Source: an uncultured Winogradskyella sp. (GTDB lineage Bacteria > Bacteroidota > Bacteroidia > Flavobacteriales > Flavobacteriaceae). From it: a DNA stretch of 64,000 bases. The translations under genes and the position numbers were made by a program. This document shows, piece after piece, positions 1 through 8,511 of the stretch (the stretch's first letter is position 1; each line of letters begins with the position of its first letter). The stretch lies in NCBI RefSeq assembly GCF_947498345.1, contig NZ_CANMJY010000006.1:124001-188000 (forward strand), read 5' to 3'. The notes under the pieces are model-generated. The model was given only the letters and a program-made list of their open reading frames with translations, was not told the origin of the DNA and did not search any database.

Positions 1-3000
1 TCTACTTCATTACTTTCATAAAGTACACCGACCTTTAAACTAGCTCCTAATTCGCCTCTCCAGATTAATGAAGGTATAAATTTTAACGTTCTGATTTTTA
101 CACGATTATAATCTCTATCTACATCTAGCCCATCGTTATCGTCTGCTTCAGGATTAGGAGTCTCATTACCAAATCCAAAAAAGTTAACGGCAAAATTTGG
201 GCTATTAAAATGGGCATCAATCCCAAAGTTTATCTTAGGAAAGACATTAGCAAATTCGCCATAATAATTAAAATCAAACCCACTTGTTGCAAAATAGTAG
301 GCTGCAGAAAACTTATGTTGTGATGTAAACGGGTTTCTCTCAAAACCATATTTAGTAAAAACTGCATTGGCTCCAATTCGTAGTCCATCATCTGGGTTAG
401 CGCCAAAACTTGGTAGTATTTGTGTCGTGTTATTCTTTAGTTTTTTGTAATCATATACGTTGGTATTATAATTATCAGAGAATTTTTGTCGCCCGTTTTT
501 GGTTAAAACTGTATTCTTCTTCGATTTATAGTCGTAATACGTAATACGCTTTCCGTTTTTAATGTTATAAGTATCATTATTTTGCCCTCCTATTAATCGT
601 ACTTTTATCATACGATTTCCATCACCAAAGACTTCAAAAGTATCATCGTCATCTAAAGCATAAATCCATATTTCCTTTGTCTCTTCGCAGCTGTATGTAC
701 GTTCATGAAATTTATCTTTTTTCTCTCCGCCTTTAATTCTATATGCAGTAACTTTAGTTTTTCCATCTGGTAAGCGTTCAACATCAAACCAATCATCTTT
801 ATTTGTTCCTTTTATAACAGCAAATCTATTAACCAACTCAAAATAACGGTCGGATATCTTTTGAAGATTAGAACGTCTGGCCTTTAATGTGTTTTTTAGC
901 CCTTCAACTGTTTCGTCTCTAACTTCCTCTGGCATATTCAAAAATGCATTTTCAATAATTTCGTCAGTGATATTATCTTGAATGTGTTTCACCTCTGCAT
1001 CCCAAACATCCTTACCAGATTGTGCAATAATCTCCATATCTAATGGATAGGGTTCAAAATTAACACCTTTTACATCTACCAAATCCTCTGAGTATTTTCG
1101 AAGTAATCGCGCAGTTGGGATTAACTTAACTGCCGCACCTAATAAAAATCCATCTGACATTATTGAAAATGCTTGATCGCGATCTCTTGGCATAGGTCTG
1201 TACACCTTTTTACCATTTTCTTTAAATTCAATCCATCTCCATTGATCTTGATGCCTATCCCAATCGCCTATGAGCATATCAAATAATCTTGCTTTTATAT
1301 ATGATGCTTCGTCCACTATGATATCTTCATCTTTATGAATCTTACTCATCATATCATCAGTACTTAGTAACTTATCTTGGTATCCAAAACTGGCTTTATC
1401 ACTATGTCCTTCAGAAGTATGTTCTTCAATCATATAAAGTTCGTCACCATACTCATCATTATACTCACCCAATCGTTCTTGCTTAGGGATGTAATACAAA
1501 ACAGGGTTAGTATGATACACACCTATAGCATCTGCTAAATCGCCAACAACAAAAGGTGCATAAGGATGAGATCCTGTAAAAACATCTAATAATAGCTCTT
1601 CTGTAGCTGTATCATCAAACTGACCTTCAATATACTGGTCTTTAAAAAGTACAGCTTGTAAATATTGTAAAGCTTGTTTTCTGAGTGCACGCATTACATA
1701 CTGTGCTCCATTTTTATCTTCTAATCTTAATGACTTAGATTGGTTTCCTCCTCCTCTACGCACAGGTTTTAAACCACCAAATAATGTATCTAACATAACG
1801 CTAGGTGCTTTAACTTTTGTACTAAAGTATTTTCTATAGCGTTCCCCCCAGAGAAATTTACCAAAACCACTAATATCAGTTTCTTCATCAGTATAAATTG
1901 ATGCTGATGTATGTGTTGGTAAATTAGTTGGAAAATTAACCCTGGCATCTACCTTATTCTCAGAAAAAACTTCTGATTGGAACACTTCTTTTTCATCATC
2001 GGCTGAAAAAAATGAAACCAGAGATGAACCATCTTTATACACAATGAGTTTAGCATAGCCTTGTGAGCCATAACCAAATTTACCACTTCCAACATTTCTA
2101 ACCGCTGATGTTTTAGAACCAGATCCAGACACAATTTGATGTAAATTATCCTCAATTAAATATTGTAAATTATGTTCATGACCTGAGACAAAAACTACTT
2201 TTTTATTTACTTGAGCTAAGGTTACTAAACGAAGTTTAAGCTCATTATAACGATTGTTTTGAAGGTCTACATTTGCAACTCCACTTGTTTTTCTGATTAC
2301 ATTTTTAAGAGTGCCCAAAATTGGTAATGGAGACAAATGGCTTACAAAAGTAAACTGTCCTCCATGAGACCCGTTTGTATACATAGGATGATGAATGGCT
2401 ACAATTGTTGTTTTACCTCTTGATTTCTTAATTAAACTATCAAACTCATCTAAAAAAGCTTGTCTGGTTTTTATATCACAATCATCGTTTATAGTTGGGT
2501 GTTTATCCCAATTGGTAATATACCAATGAGAATCAATCAAAATTAATTCTATATCATCTGAGATATGGATTTTATCAATAGGGCATCCTTTTTCTGGTAA
2601 AAAAGTATTCTTTCCTAGTTCCTTCTCTACAAGTTTTTCTTGTCCTTTTAATCCTTTTATACCAGAATACCAGTCATGATTACCTGGTATAAAAACAGTA
2701 TTGCCTTTAAAGTCTTTTACTGCATCCATCTGAACTTGCAATCTGTGTTTTGCTAATTCATATTCAGGATTAGACTTATCTAACAATCCCTTTTCGTATA
2801 TATTATCTCCAAGAAAGACAGCTGTACTATTCTTTGTTGCCTTTTGCAGTTCTTCCTTAAAAGCCTTCAAAGCTTTTGTGCTTTCTCCTTTTTCAGAATT
2901 ACCAGCATCTCCAATTAAATAAAATGTGTGTTCAATATCTTTGGTTGGCAAAGGTTTTAATTCTATTTCGCCATCAGAATATTGTGCTTTATATGTTGCG

Positions 3001-3059
3001 CAAGCATTTAGTATTAAGCCAATAAAAATTATAAAAAAAGTTTTACGAAAGACGCTCAT
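1..3059 (-). CDS. Calcineurin-like phosphoesterase with kinase-like segment and outer-membrane barrel (C-terminus off window)
   Basis: The frame is open from an ATG at 3059 to the window edge: 1019 codons with no stop. Residues 1-20 form a lipoprotein-type signal ending in LILNAC (Cys20). Residues 45-330 carry the calcineurin-like metallophosphoesterase motifs GDAG (Asp51), GDN (85-86), GNHD (127-129), a HHP and a GHEH. The middle region has a Lys-bearing strand (YVMRALRK), then GDWDRH (Asp599-His603) and PRDRDQAF (Asp626/Asp628). These resemble the catalytic and metal-binding loops of CotH/HipA/FAM20-type kinases; that assignment is inference. From about residue 830 the sequence turns into alternating aromatic strands, as in a beta-barrel. 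It lies 50 bases downstream of egtD and may be its operon partner. Proteins of this layout occur widely in Bacteroidota as 'metallophosphatase'; substrate unknown. Confidence 0.85.
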   Translation of the reverse strand, partial: MSVFRKTFFIIFIGLILNACATYKAQYSDGEIELKPLPTKDIEHTFYLIGDAGNSEKGESTKALKAFKEELQKATKNSTAVFLGDNIYEKGLLDKSNPEYELAKHRLQVQMDAVKDFKGNTVFIPGNHDWYSGIKGLKGQEKLVEKELGKNTFLPEKGCPIDKIHISDDIELILIDSHWYITNWDKHPTINDDCDIKTRQAFLDEFDSLIKKSRGKTTIVAIHHPMYTNGSHGGQFTFVSHLSPLPILGTLKNVIRKTSGVANVDLQNNRYNELKLRLVTLAQVNKKVVFVSGHEHNLQYLIEDNLHQIVSGSGSKTSAVRNVGSGKFGYGSQGYAKLIVYKDGSSLVSFFSADDEKEVFQSEVFSENKVDARVNFPTNLPTHTSASIYTDEETDISGFGKFLWGERYRKYFSTKVKAPSVMLDTLFGGLKPVRRGGGNQSKSLRLEDKNGAQYVMRALRKQALQYLQAVLFKDQYIEGQFDDTATEELLLDVFTGSHPYAPFVVGDLADAIGVYHTNPVLYYIPKQERLGEYNDEYGDELYMIEEHTSEGHSDKASFGYQDKLLSTDDMMSKIHKDEDIIVDEASYIKARLFDMLIGDWDRHQDQWRWIEFKENGKKVYRPMPRDRDQAFSIMSDGFLLGAAVKLIPTARLLRKYSEDLVDVKGVNFEPYPLDMEIIAQSGKDVWDAEVKHIQDNITDEIIENAFLNMPEEVRDETVEGLKNTLKARRSNLQKISDRYFELVNRFAVIKGTNKDDWFDVERLPDGKTKVTAYRIKGGEKKDKFHERTYSCEETKEIWIYALDDDDTFEVFGDGNRMIKVRLIGGQNNDTYNIKNGKRITYYDYKSKKNTVLTKNGRQKFSDNYNTNVYDYKKLKNNTTQILPSFGANPDDGLRIGANAVFTKYGFERNPFTSQHKFSAAYYFATSGFDFNYYGEFANVFPKINFGIDAHFNSPNFAVNFFGFGNETPNPEADDNDGLDVDRDYNRVKIRTLKFIPSLIWRGELGASLKVGVLYESNEV

Positions 3060-3109
3060 ATAAGGGGTTAGTTAATTAATAGTACATCAATATAGCAAAT
3101 TCTCAGTAA

Positions 3110-4048
3110 TTACTTTTCCCAAAGACTATCTGTGAAGTAATGCTTGCAATCTAAAAAATTAGTATTGATATTAAAACTTGATTTTTTAGCTAATTCTTCA
3201 ATCTCTTCTATGCTATACTTCTTTGAAAGTTCTGTCCAAATAAGTTCATTATATTCAAAGTCAATTGATGTCTTTAGTTTTTTCAAATAAACTATTTGTT
3301 TTCTTAAACTAATGATATAGCTTTTTACATCACCAGTAATTGGATTATAGTGACAATAGAAATCGAAATCATCAATTTTAAAATCTGCATCAAGTTCTCT
3401 ATTTATTCTCAGAAGTAAGTTTAAGTTAAAACGTTTTGTAATGCCATGGCTATCATAGTAGGCATTGTGGATAGTAATTGGATTTTTCTTTAAATCAAAA
3501 CCAACCAAAAGTTTATCACCTATTTTCATGTTTTCGTTAAAAAGCTGTAATAATTCTATGGTTTTATCTTCTTGATAATTGCCAACATTGCTTCCTAAAA
3601 ACAATAGTAAACTTGGATAATCACTTTTTTTATTATCCTTTAAAATTTCGAAATAATCACCTACTTTTGGTTTTATAACTATACTAGGTAAACGTTCCTT
3701 TAGCCTAGTCGTTAATAAGTCTATTGCTTCTTGAGAAATATCAATTGGCACATAATAAAAATGAATATTATTATTTACCAAATACTCTAAAAGCTTAAAG
3801 GTTTTTAATCCATCGCCTGCACCAAGTTCTATAATATTAAATGGTTGCGAAAACTGCAGTGCTTCAACAATTTGTTTGGATTGCATGGATAGAATTTCAA
3901 ACTCAGCATCAGTAAGATAATATTCTGGCATATTCATTATTTCCTGAAATATGCGACTACCATTATCGTCATAAAAATACTTAGAGGATAAGTGTTTATT
4001 TTTTGCGGTTAAACCATTAAGCACATCTTGTGCAAAAGTATCTGTCAT
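3110..4048 (-). CDS. egtD: L-histidine N-alpha-methyltransferase EgtD
   Basis: EgtD trimethylates histidine to hercynine with S-adenosylmethionine, the first step of ergothioneine synthesis, in the cytoplasm. The N-terminal family signature (YFYDDNGSRIFQEI, then MPEYYLTDAE) spans residues 24-49. SAM-binding motif I, IIELGAGDG, is at 72-80, and a FLGSNVGNY motif follows mid-protein. The length of 312 residues fits the family. The ATG is one base from the stop of the upstream egtB, so the two are cotranscribed and probably translationally coupled. The pairing with EgtB strongly supports the assignment over a generic DUF2260 methyltransferase. No EgtA, EgtC or EgtE gene is in view. Confidence 0.9.
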   Translation of the reverse strand: MTDTFAQDVLNGLTAKNKHLSSKYFYDDNGSRIFQEIMNMPEYYLTDAEFEILSMQSKQIVEALQFSQPFNIIELGAGDGLKTFKLLEYLVNNNIHFYYVPIDISQEAIDLLTTRLKERLPSIVIKPKVGDYFEILKDNKKSDYPSLLLFLGSNVGNYQEDKTIELLQLFNENMKIGDKLLVGFDLKKNPITIHNAYYDSHGITKRFNLNLLLRINRELDADFKIDDFDFYCHYNPITGDVKSYIISLRKQIVYLKKLKTSIDFEYNELIWTELSKKYSIEEIEELAKKSSFNINTNFLDCKHYFTDSLWEK

Positions 4049-4049
4049 T

Positions 4050-5216
4050 CTATCTAGCGAGTCTAATTCCTGAAAATTGCCATCTGGTTTGTGGCGTAAA
4101 AAAGTTTCTGTATGTGGGTCTGCAATGTCCTTTGGGAGAAGCTACCGAAGCACCACGCATTACTATAGTATTTATCATAAACTTACCATTGTATTCACCT
4201 ATTGCACCTTCTGCCTTGGTGTAATTTGGATAAGGCAAATAAGCGCTATTTGTCCACTCCCAAAGTTGTCCATAATCAAAATGTTGTGATGCTATCTCCC
4301 ATTCAAATTCAGTTGGTAACCGCATACCTTTCCACTGTGAAAATGCAAAAGCTTCGTAAAAAGAAATATGATTTACAGGTAAATTTCTTTCAATAACCTT
4401 AAACCCCTGAAGTGTATAATGCATCCATTGACCATCAACTTTATACCAATACAATGGTGCTTTTATCTTGTTATTCTGAATCCAATCCCAACCATCGGCA
4501 TGCCAAAGATTAAAATCTTCGTAACCGCCAGCCTCAATAAATTCAATATATTCCTGATTAGTTATTAATCGATTAGAAATTTCAAAATCATGAAGATAAA
4601 CTTTGTGTCTTCCTAATTCATTATCCCAACAAAAACAATCTTCATTATGACCTATTTCATAAACACCTTCACTTATGTTAATAAATTCTTGTTCTTTACT
4701 TTCAGGTTTTAGACTCATTTCAAAATCTAATTTTGGAAATGAGGACTGATGACCAAAAATATATTTAATATCATAAATTAATAACTCTTGGTGTTGTTGC
4801 TCATGTTGCAAACCAACTTCAATAACATCGCAAATATCTTTTGCAACTTCTTCTTCAAGATATTCAGCGATGTTTTTATTCACATGAGCTCTATAGTCTA
4901 ATATTTCACTTAAGGTTGGCCTAGTCATTAAGCCACGATTTGCCCTAATAACACGATTACCAACATTATTATAATAACTATTGAAGTAATACCCGAAATC
5001 CTTATTAAAAACCTTATAGTTGGGTTTATACTTTGTTAATACAAACTCTTCAAAAAACCATGTTGTATGGGCTAAATGCCATTTTGGTGGCGACACAAAA
5101 TCTACAGGTTGTATCGATACATCTTCTGGTTTTAAGGATTTACAGATTAACTCTGTTCTACTTCTAATACTTAAAAATCGTTCTTTTGTAATTGGGTTCT
5201 CGGTAGCTATTTGCAC
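4050..5216 (-). CDS. egtB: Ergothioneine biosynthesis sulfoxide synthase EgtB
   Basis: EgtB is a non-haem iron enzyme that joins hercynine to a cysteine-type thiol with oxygen, giving the sulfoxide precursor of ergothioneine. An N-terminal DinB-like domain carries the expected iron ligands: His50 (KWHLAH) and the HxxxH pair His138/His142 in HEQQHQE. A formylglycine-generating-enzyme-like domain fills the C-terminal half (GEYNGKF, VMRGASVASP, RPTYRNFF). The 388-residue length is normal for the bacterial enzyme. Two bases separate it from the upstream hydrolase-OsmC gene and one base from egtD. Because no EgtA or EgtC is nearby, it might use cysteine rather than gamma-glutamylcysteine; that is inference. 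Confidence 0.9.
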   Translation of the reverse strand: MQIATENPITKERFLSIRSRTELICKSLKPEDVSIQPVDFVSPPKWHLAHTTWFFEEFVLTKYKPNYKVFNKDFGYYFNSYYNNVGNRVIRANRGLMTRPTLSEILDYRAHVNKNIAEYLEEEVAKDICDVIEVGLQHEQQHQELLIYDIKYIFGHQSSFPKLDFEMSLKPESKEQEFINISEGVYEIGHNEDCFCWDNELGRHKVYLHDFEISNRLITNQEYIEFIEAGGYEDFNLWHADGWDWIQNNKIKAPLYWYKVDGQWMHYTLQGFKVIERNLPVNHISFYEAFAFSQWKGMRLPTEFEWEIASQHFDYGQLWEWTNSAYLPYPNYTKAEGAIGEYNGKFMINTIVMRGASVASPKGHCRPTYRNFFTPQTRWQFSGIRLAR

Positions 5217-5218
5217 TA

Positions 5219-6433
5219 TTAATCTTGTATTATTTGGGTTTCAAAAATTACTTCACTTGCAATGGTCTTATGAACTGGGCAGCGAGAAGCAATCTCTTTT
5301 AATCTTTCTTTTTGAGTAGCATCTAAGTTACCAACAAATTTTAATTTTTTACTAATATGATCAAGGTATTTTGGCTTATCAACCTCAACTTGTAAATCAT
5401 CACTATGCTTTCTAAAATGGGATATATAAACAAATACTTCTTGCAAATCCCATTTTTTTCGCTCTGCATACATTTTTAAGGTCATTACAGTGCATGCTGC
5501 TAGTGCTGCATTGAGATACTCGTATGGTGAGGGGCCAAAATCGCTACCTCCTATATCTACAGGTTCATCAGCAATGAATGTATGATTCTTGGTTTGAATT
5601 GAGGTTGTAAAGTTGTCTTCAACGATATTTAAATGACCAACTAATTGCTCTCCTTCAGTACTTAGCATTATATTTTCAACTTTTGGAAAATATCGTTTTG
5701 CCCAAGTCCCAATAACATCGCCTACATATTGACTATCCTTTTCTTGCATTAACAGATGGTCTGCATTATCTAAGGTTACAAAGCTTTTAGGATGAAAAGC
5801 TGTTTTATATAATTGCTCTGCATTTTCTATACCGACAATTTTATCAAATGGCGAATGCATAATTAGCAATGGCTTTCTTAGATTCTTTACAATAGCTGGC
5901 AAATCTGTTTTATCAAATTCTGCCACAAAATCTTCATTAATAACAAATGGCCTACCCCCTATGTTTACTTCAACATTTCCTTCTCCACCAACTTGATTTG
6001 AAAACAGATGTTTTACATGACCAACAGTAGCTGGTGCACCGACTGTTGCAACAGCCTTAACAGTATCTAGCTTAGATGCTGCAACCAATACTGCAGCTCC
6101 ACCTAACGAATGTCCTATCAATAGACTTGGCGCATCGTAATGCTCAGCCATGTATGCATGCACATCTAATAAATCATCTACATTAGCTGAGAAATGACTA
6201 TCAGAAAATTCACCTTCGCTACGTCCTAACCCTGTAAAATCAAATCTAACGACAGCAAAACCATCTTGCGTTAGCGCCCTACTTATATGCCTTACTGCAC
6301 TTAAGCTACTACTGCAAGTAAAACAATGTGCAAAAATGGCATAGTAATTCGGTTTTTGATTGGCTGGCAACTCTAAATTTGCATTTAGCGTTACACCTTT
6401 TCTGTTTTGTATTTTTAGTTTTGTGCTTTTCAT
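5219..6433 (-). CDS. Bifunctional alpha/beta hydrolase-OsmC family protein
   Basis: Two domains are visible. Residues 1-250 are an alpha/beta hydrolase with the nucleophile elbow GHSLGG (Ser109) and a late Asp/His region (DNADHLL). Residues 275-404 are an OsmC/Ohr-like peroxidase domain with one redox cysteine in LAACTVM (about residue 315) and the second in RCPVHKT (Cys385). OsmC proteins reduce organic hydroperoxides through such a cysteine pair. No signal peptide is seen, so it is probably cytoplasmic. This fusion is a known family in proteobacteria and Bacteroidota, with unknown natural substrate. Its position two bases upstream of egtB and downstream of DUF427 and selO argues for a role in thiol or peroxide stress. 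Confidence 0.88.
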   Translation of the reverse strand: MKSTKLKIQNRKGVTLNANLELPANQKPNYYAIFAHCFTCSSSLSAVRHISRALTQDGFAVVRFDFTGLGRSEGEFSDSHFSANVDDLLDVHAYMAEHYDAPSLLIGHSLGGAAVLVAASKLDTVKAVATVGAPATVGHVKHLFSNQVGGEGNVEVNIGGRPFVINEDFVAEFDKTDLPAIVKNLRKPLLIMHSPFDKIVGIENAEQLYKTAFHPKSFVTLDNADHLLMQEKDSQYVGDVIGTWAKRYFPKVENIMLSTEGEQLVGHLNIVEDNFTTSIQTKNHTFIADEPVDIGGSDFGPSPYEYLNAALAACTVMTLKMYAERKKWDLQEVFVYISHFRKHSDDLQVEVDKPKYLDHISKKLKFVGNLDATQKERLKEIASRCPVHKTIASEVIFETQIIQD

Positions 6434-6461
6434 CTTGTGCTGAATTAATTTCAGTATCTAT

Positions 6462-6743
6462 TTAATCTTCAACTTGTACACCTCGCCAAAAAGCGACTCT
6501 GTTTTTAATGCCTTTAGCTAATTCTGAAACCTCAGGATAAAACCATGCGGCATCTACATTTTCTTTCCCATCAACGTTTATGGTATAGTAGAATGCCGTT
6601 CCTTTCCATGGACAAACCGTATGTGTTTCACTTGGTTTAAAGAATTCTTTTTTTATACTATCGTGTGGAAAATAGTGGTTACCTTCAATAACAACAGTCT
6701 CAACGCTTTCTGCTATAATTTGATTATTCCAAATAGCTTTCAT
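6462..6743 (-). CDS. DUF427 domain protein
   Basis: This 93-residue protein matches the short DUF427 (NTP_transf_9) family: YFPHDSIKKEFF, then the signature THTVCPWKGTAFYYTI, then DAAWFYPEVSELA and FWRGVQVED at the C-terminus. It is a compact soluble beta fold with no signal peptide and no established biochemical role. It sits between selO (18 bases upstream) and the hydrolase-OsmC gene (28 bases downstream), so it is most likely part of that operon. The conserved Cys in VCPWKG is visible. Function cannot be read from the sequence beyond the association with redox genes. Confidence 0.85.
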   Translation of the reverse strand: MKAIWNNQIIAESVETVVIEGNHYFPHDSIKKEFFKPSETHTVCPWKGTAFYYTINVDGKENVDAAWFYPEVSELAKGIKNRVAFWRGVQVED

Positions 6744-6761
6744 AATTATGAGTTTTTAAAA

Positions 6762-8324
6762 TTAAGAACTACAAGATAACATAGAACACCCTACCTTATG
6801 CCTTGCCCATTCTGGTCGTTTTGCAAACCATTTTTCGTTTTTTGGTTGCTCATGGTAAGGTTTTTTAAGTAATTGAAATAGTTCTTCAATTAAATTATAA
6901 TCACCTTTATCTGCACTATCAATGGCTAATTGTGCCATATAATTTCTCAACACATATTTAGGGTTTACCATGTTCATTTTGGTCTGTCGCTCCTGGTCTG
7001 TTAGCTCTTCTAGTTGTAATCTTTTGTCGTAAGATATAAACCAACCTTTCCATTGCTCAAGGACTTTATCTTTAATGGCTTCTGAAACATAAAATGCATT
7101 GCTAATTATCTCAATTCCAGTTTGCGGATTGCCTTTTTTATAGTTTGAAAGTAACCTGAAGAAGATCGTCATATCTGTTTCCGAAAGTAATAAGCAATCT
7201 TCTAAATCTGTCATTAATTGTACATCATTTTCATCTTGAAGCATCAATCCTAACTTAGAACGCATCATATTAAAAGACTTCGTTTCAAAATCTGTTTGAT
7301 ATTGATTTAAAATTATTTCAAAAGGTTCTGCTTCTTCAATTATAGGGTATAAGGCATTGGCTAACTGCAACAAGTTCCAAAGCCCAATATTGGGTTGGTT
7401 GCCATAGCGGTAACGTTTGTTCTGCCTGTCTGTGGTATTTGGGGTCCATCCAAAATCGAATCCTTCAAGCCAACCATATGGACCATAATCTATTGTTAAA
7501 CCAAGAATGGACATATTATCTGTGTTCATTACACCATGTACAAAACCAACACGCTGCCAATGAATAATCATATCTAAAGTTCTGTCTGCAACCTCTTTAA
7601 ATAATTTAATATAAGTCTCTTTTGAAGGTTTTCCGATATGAGGAAAAAAGTACTTTATCGTATAATCCGTAAGCTTTCTGAGGTTTTTATAATCTTGTCT
7701 AGCTGCAAACAATTCGAAATTTCCAAAGCGAATAAAGGTAGGTGCAACCCGACAAACAATTGCTCCTTTTTCGTAATCTGCATTACCATCGTATAGCATA
7801 TCACGTAGTACATCATCTCCAGACAACATCAAGCTTAATGCTCTTGTGGTTGGCACTCCCAAATAGTGCATAGCTTCGCTGCATAAGTATTCTCTAACAG
7901 AAGATCTTAACACTGCCAAACCATCACCTTGTCGGGAATAAGGTGTTTCTCCCGCACCTTTTAATTGTATTACCCAACGACTTTTGTTGTGCTCAACTTC
8001 AAAAAGATTGATTGCTCTACCATCTCCTAATTGTCCTGCCCAGTTACCAAACTGATGCCCTGCATAAGCCATAGCATAAGGTTTAGTCTTAGATTGAATT
8101 TTAGAACCTGAAAACACGTCTAAGAATGCCTTAGAATTGAGGTCTTCTGCATTTAATCCTATTTCTCTAGCCATCTCAAAAGACACATGTAATAATTCTG
8201 GATTTGATGGTTCTCTGGGCTTTACATAAGAATGTGTAGCCTCAAATACCTTACGTCTGGTATTTTCTGTATTAGAATCAGATGGTAATTCTTTATTGAA
8301 AGTATCGCTTATTTGTAATCGCAT
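6762..8324 (-). CDS. selO: Protein adenylyltransferase SelO (YdiU)
   Basis: SelO is a pseudokinase-fold enzyme that transfers AMP to protein Ser/Thr/Tyr residues and tunes glutathionylation during oxidative stress. Visible family features are KGAGETPYSRQGDG with the ATP-binding region, RSSVREYLCSEAMHYLGVPTTRALS, the metal-binding NTDNMSILG, and the DFG-equivalent IDYGPYGWLEGFD. The C-terminus reads CSMLSCSS. Cys518, third from the end, occupies the position of selenocysteine in the eukaryotic homologue, so this is the Cys form. At 520 residues it has the usual bacterial length. It is the first gene of the minus-strand run to egtD, with 187 bases of divergent intergenic DNA upstream. Confidence is high from the whole-protein pattern. 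Confidence 0.95.
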   Translation of the reverse strand: MRLQISDTFNKELPSDSNTENTRRKVFEATHSYVKPREPSNPELLHVSFEMAREIGLNAEDLNSKAFLDVFSGSKIQSKTKPYAMAYAGHQFGNWAGQLGDGRAINLFEVEHNKSRWVIQLKGAGETPYSRQGDGLAVLRSSVREYLCSEAMHYLGVPTTRALSLMLSGDDVLRDMLYDGNADYEKGAIVCRVAPTFIRFGNFELFAARQDYKNLRKLTDYTIKYFFPHIGKPSKETYIKLFKEVADRTLDMIIHWQRVGFVHGVMNTDNMSILGLTIDYGPYGWLEGFDFGWTPNTTDRQNKRYRYGNQPNIGLWNLLQLANALYPIIEEAEPFEIILNQYQTDFETKSFNMMRSKLGLMLQDENDVQLMTDLEDCLLLSETDMTIFFRLLSNYKKGNPQTGIEIISNAFYVSEAIKDKVLEQWKGWFISYDKRLQLEELTDQERQTKMNMVNPKYVLRNYMAQLAIDSADKGDYNLIEELFQLLKKPYHEQPKNEKWFAKRPEWARHKVGCSMLSCSS

Positions 8325-8414
8325 TGTTTTATAATTATACAGCCTTATAACATCTCGTTTCTTTTAGGTAATTATTCATGGTAAATTACGTCTAAAGCTA
8401 AATCAAAAAAAGCT

Positions 8415-8478
8415 TTATAACCTCTAGAGCTAAGATGATTAGCTAAGTTACTACTTTAGTAATTGAAAAAGGTTATAA
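8415..8478. other. Possible three-way-junction structure (nested inverted repeats)
   Basis: An outer 8-bp perfect inverted repeat (TTATAACC at 8415-8422, GGTTATAA at 8471-8478) encloses two perfect 6-bp hairpins: AGCTAA/TTAGCT (8428-8433/8439-8444, 5-base loop) and TTACTA/TAGTAA (8448-8453/8457-8462, 3-base loop). The element lies between divergent selO and the HD-PycTM gene and ends 33 bases before the latter's ATG. It could be a structured leader RNA or a protein-binding site. AT-rich sequence makes chance pairing a real alternative. Confidence 0.3.
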
Positions 8479-8511
8479 ATAATTCTTAAATTAGGCTCAG
8501 ATTTTTAGTAT

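Noticed and set aside
1949..2155. Short minus-strand frame within the first gene
   Set aside because: It is out of frame with the long metallophosphoesterase gene that runs open to the window edge.
4030..4396. Overlapping short plus-strand frames inside egtB
   Set aside because: They oppose a well-supported enzyme gene and have no start context or motifs.
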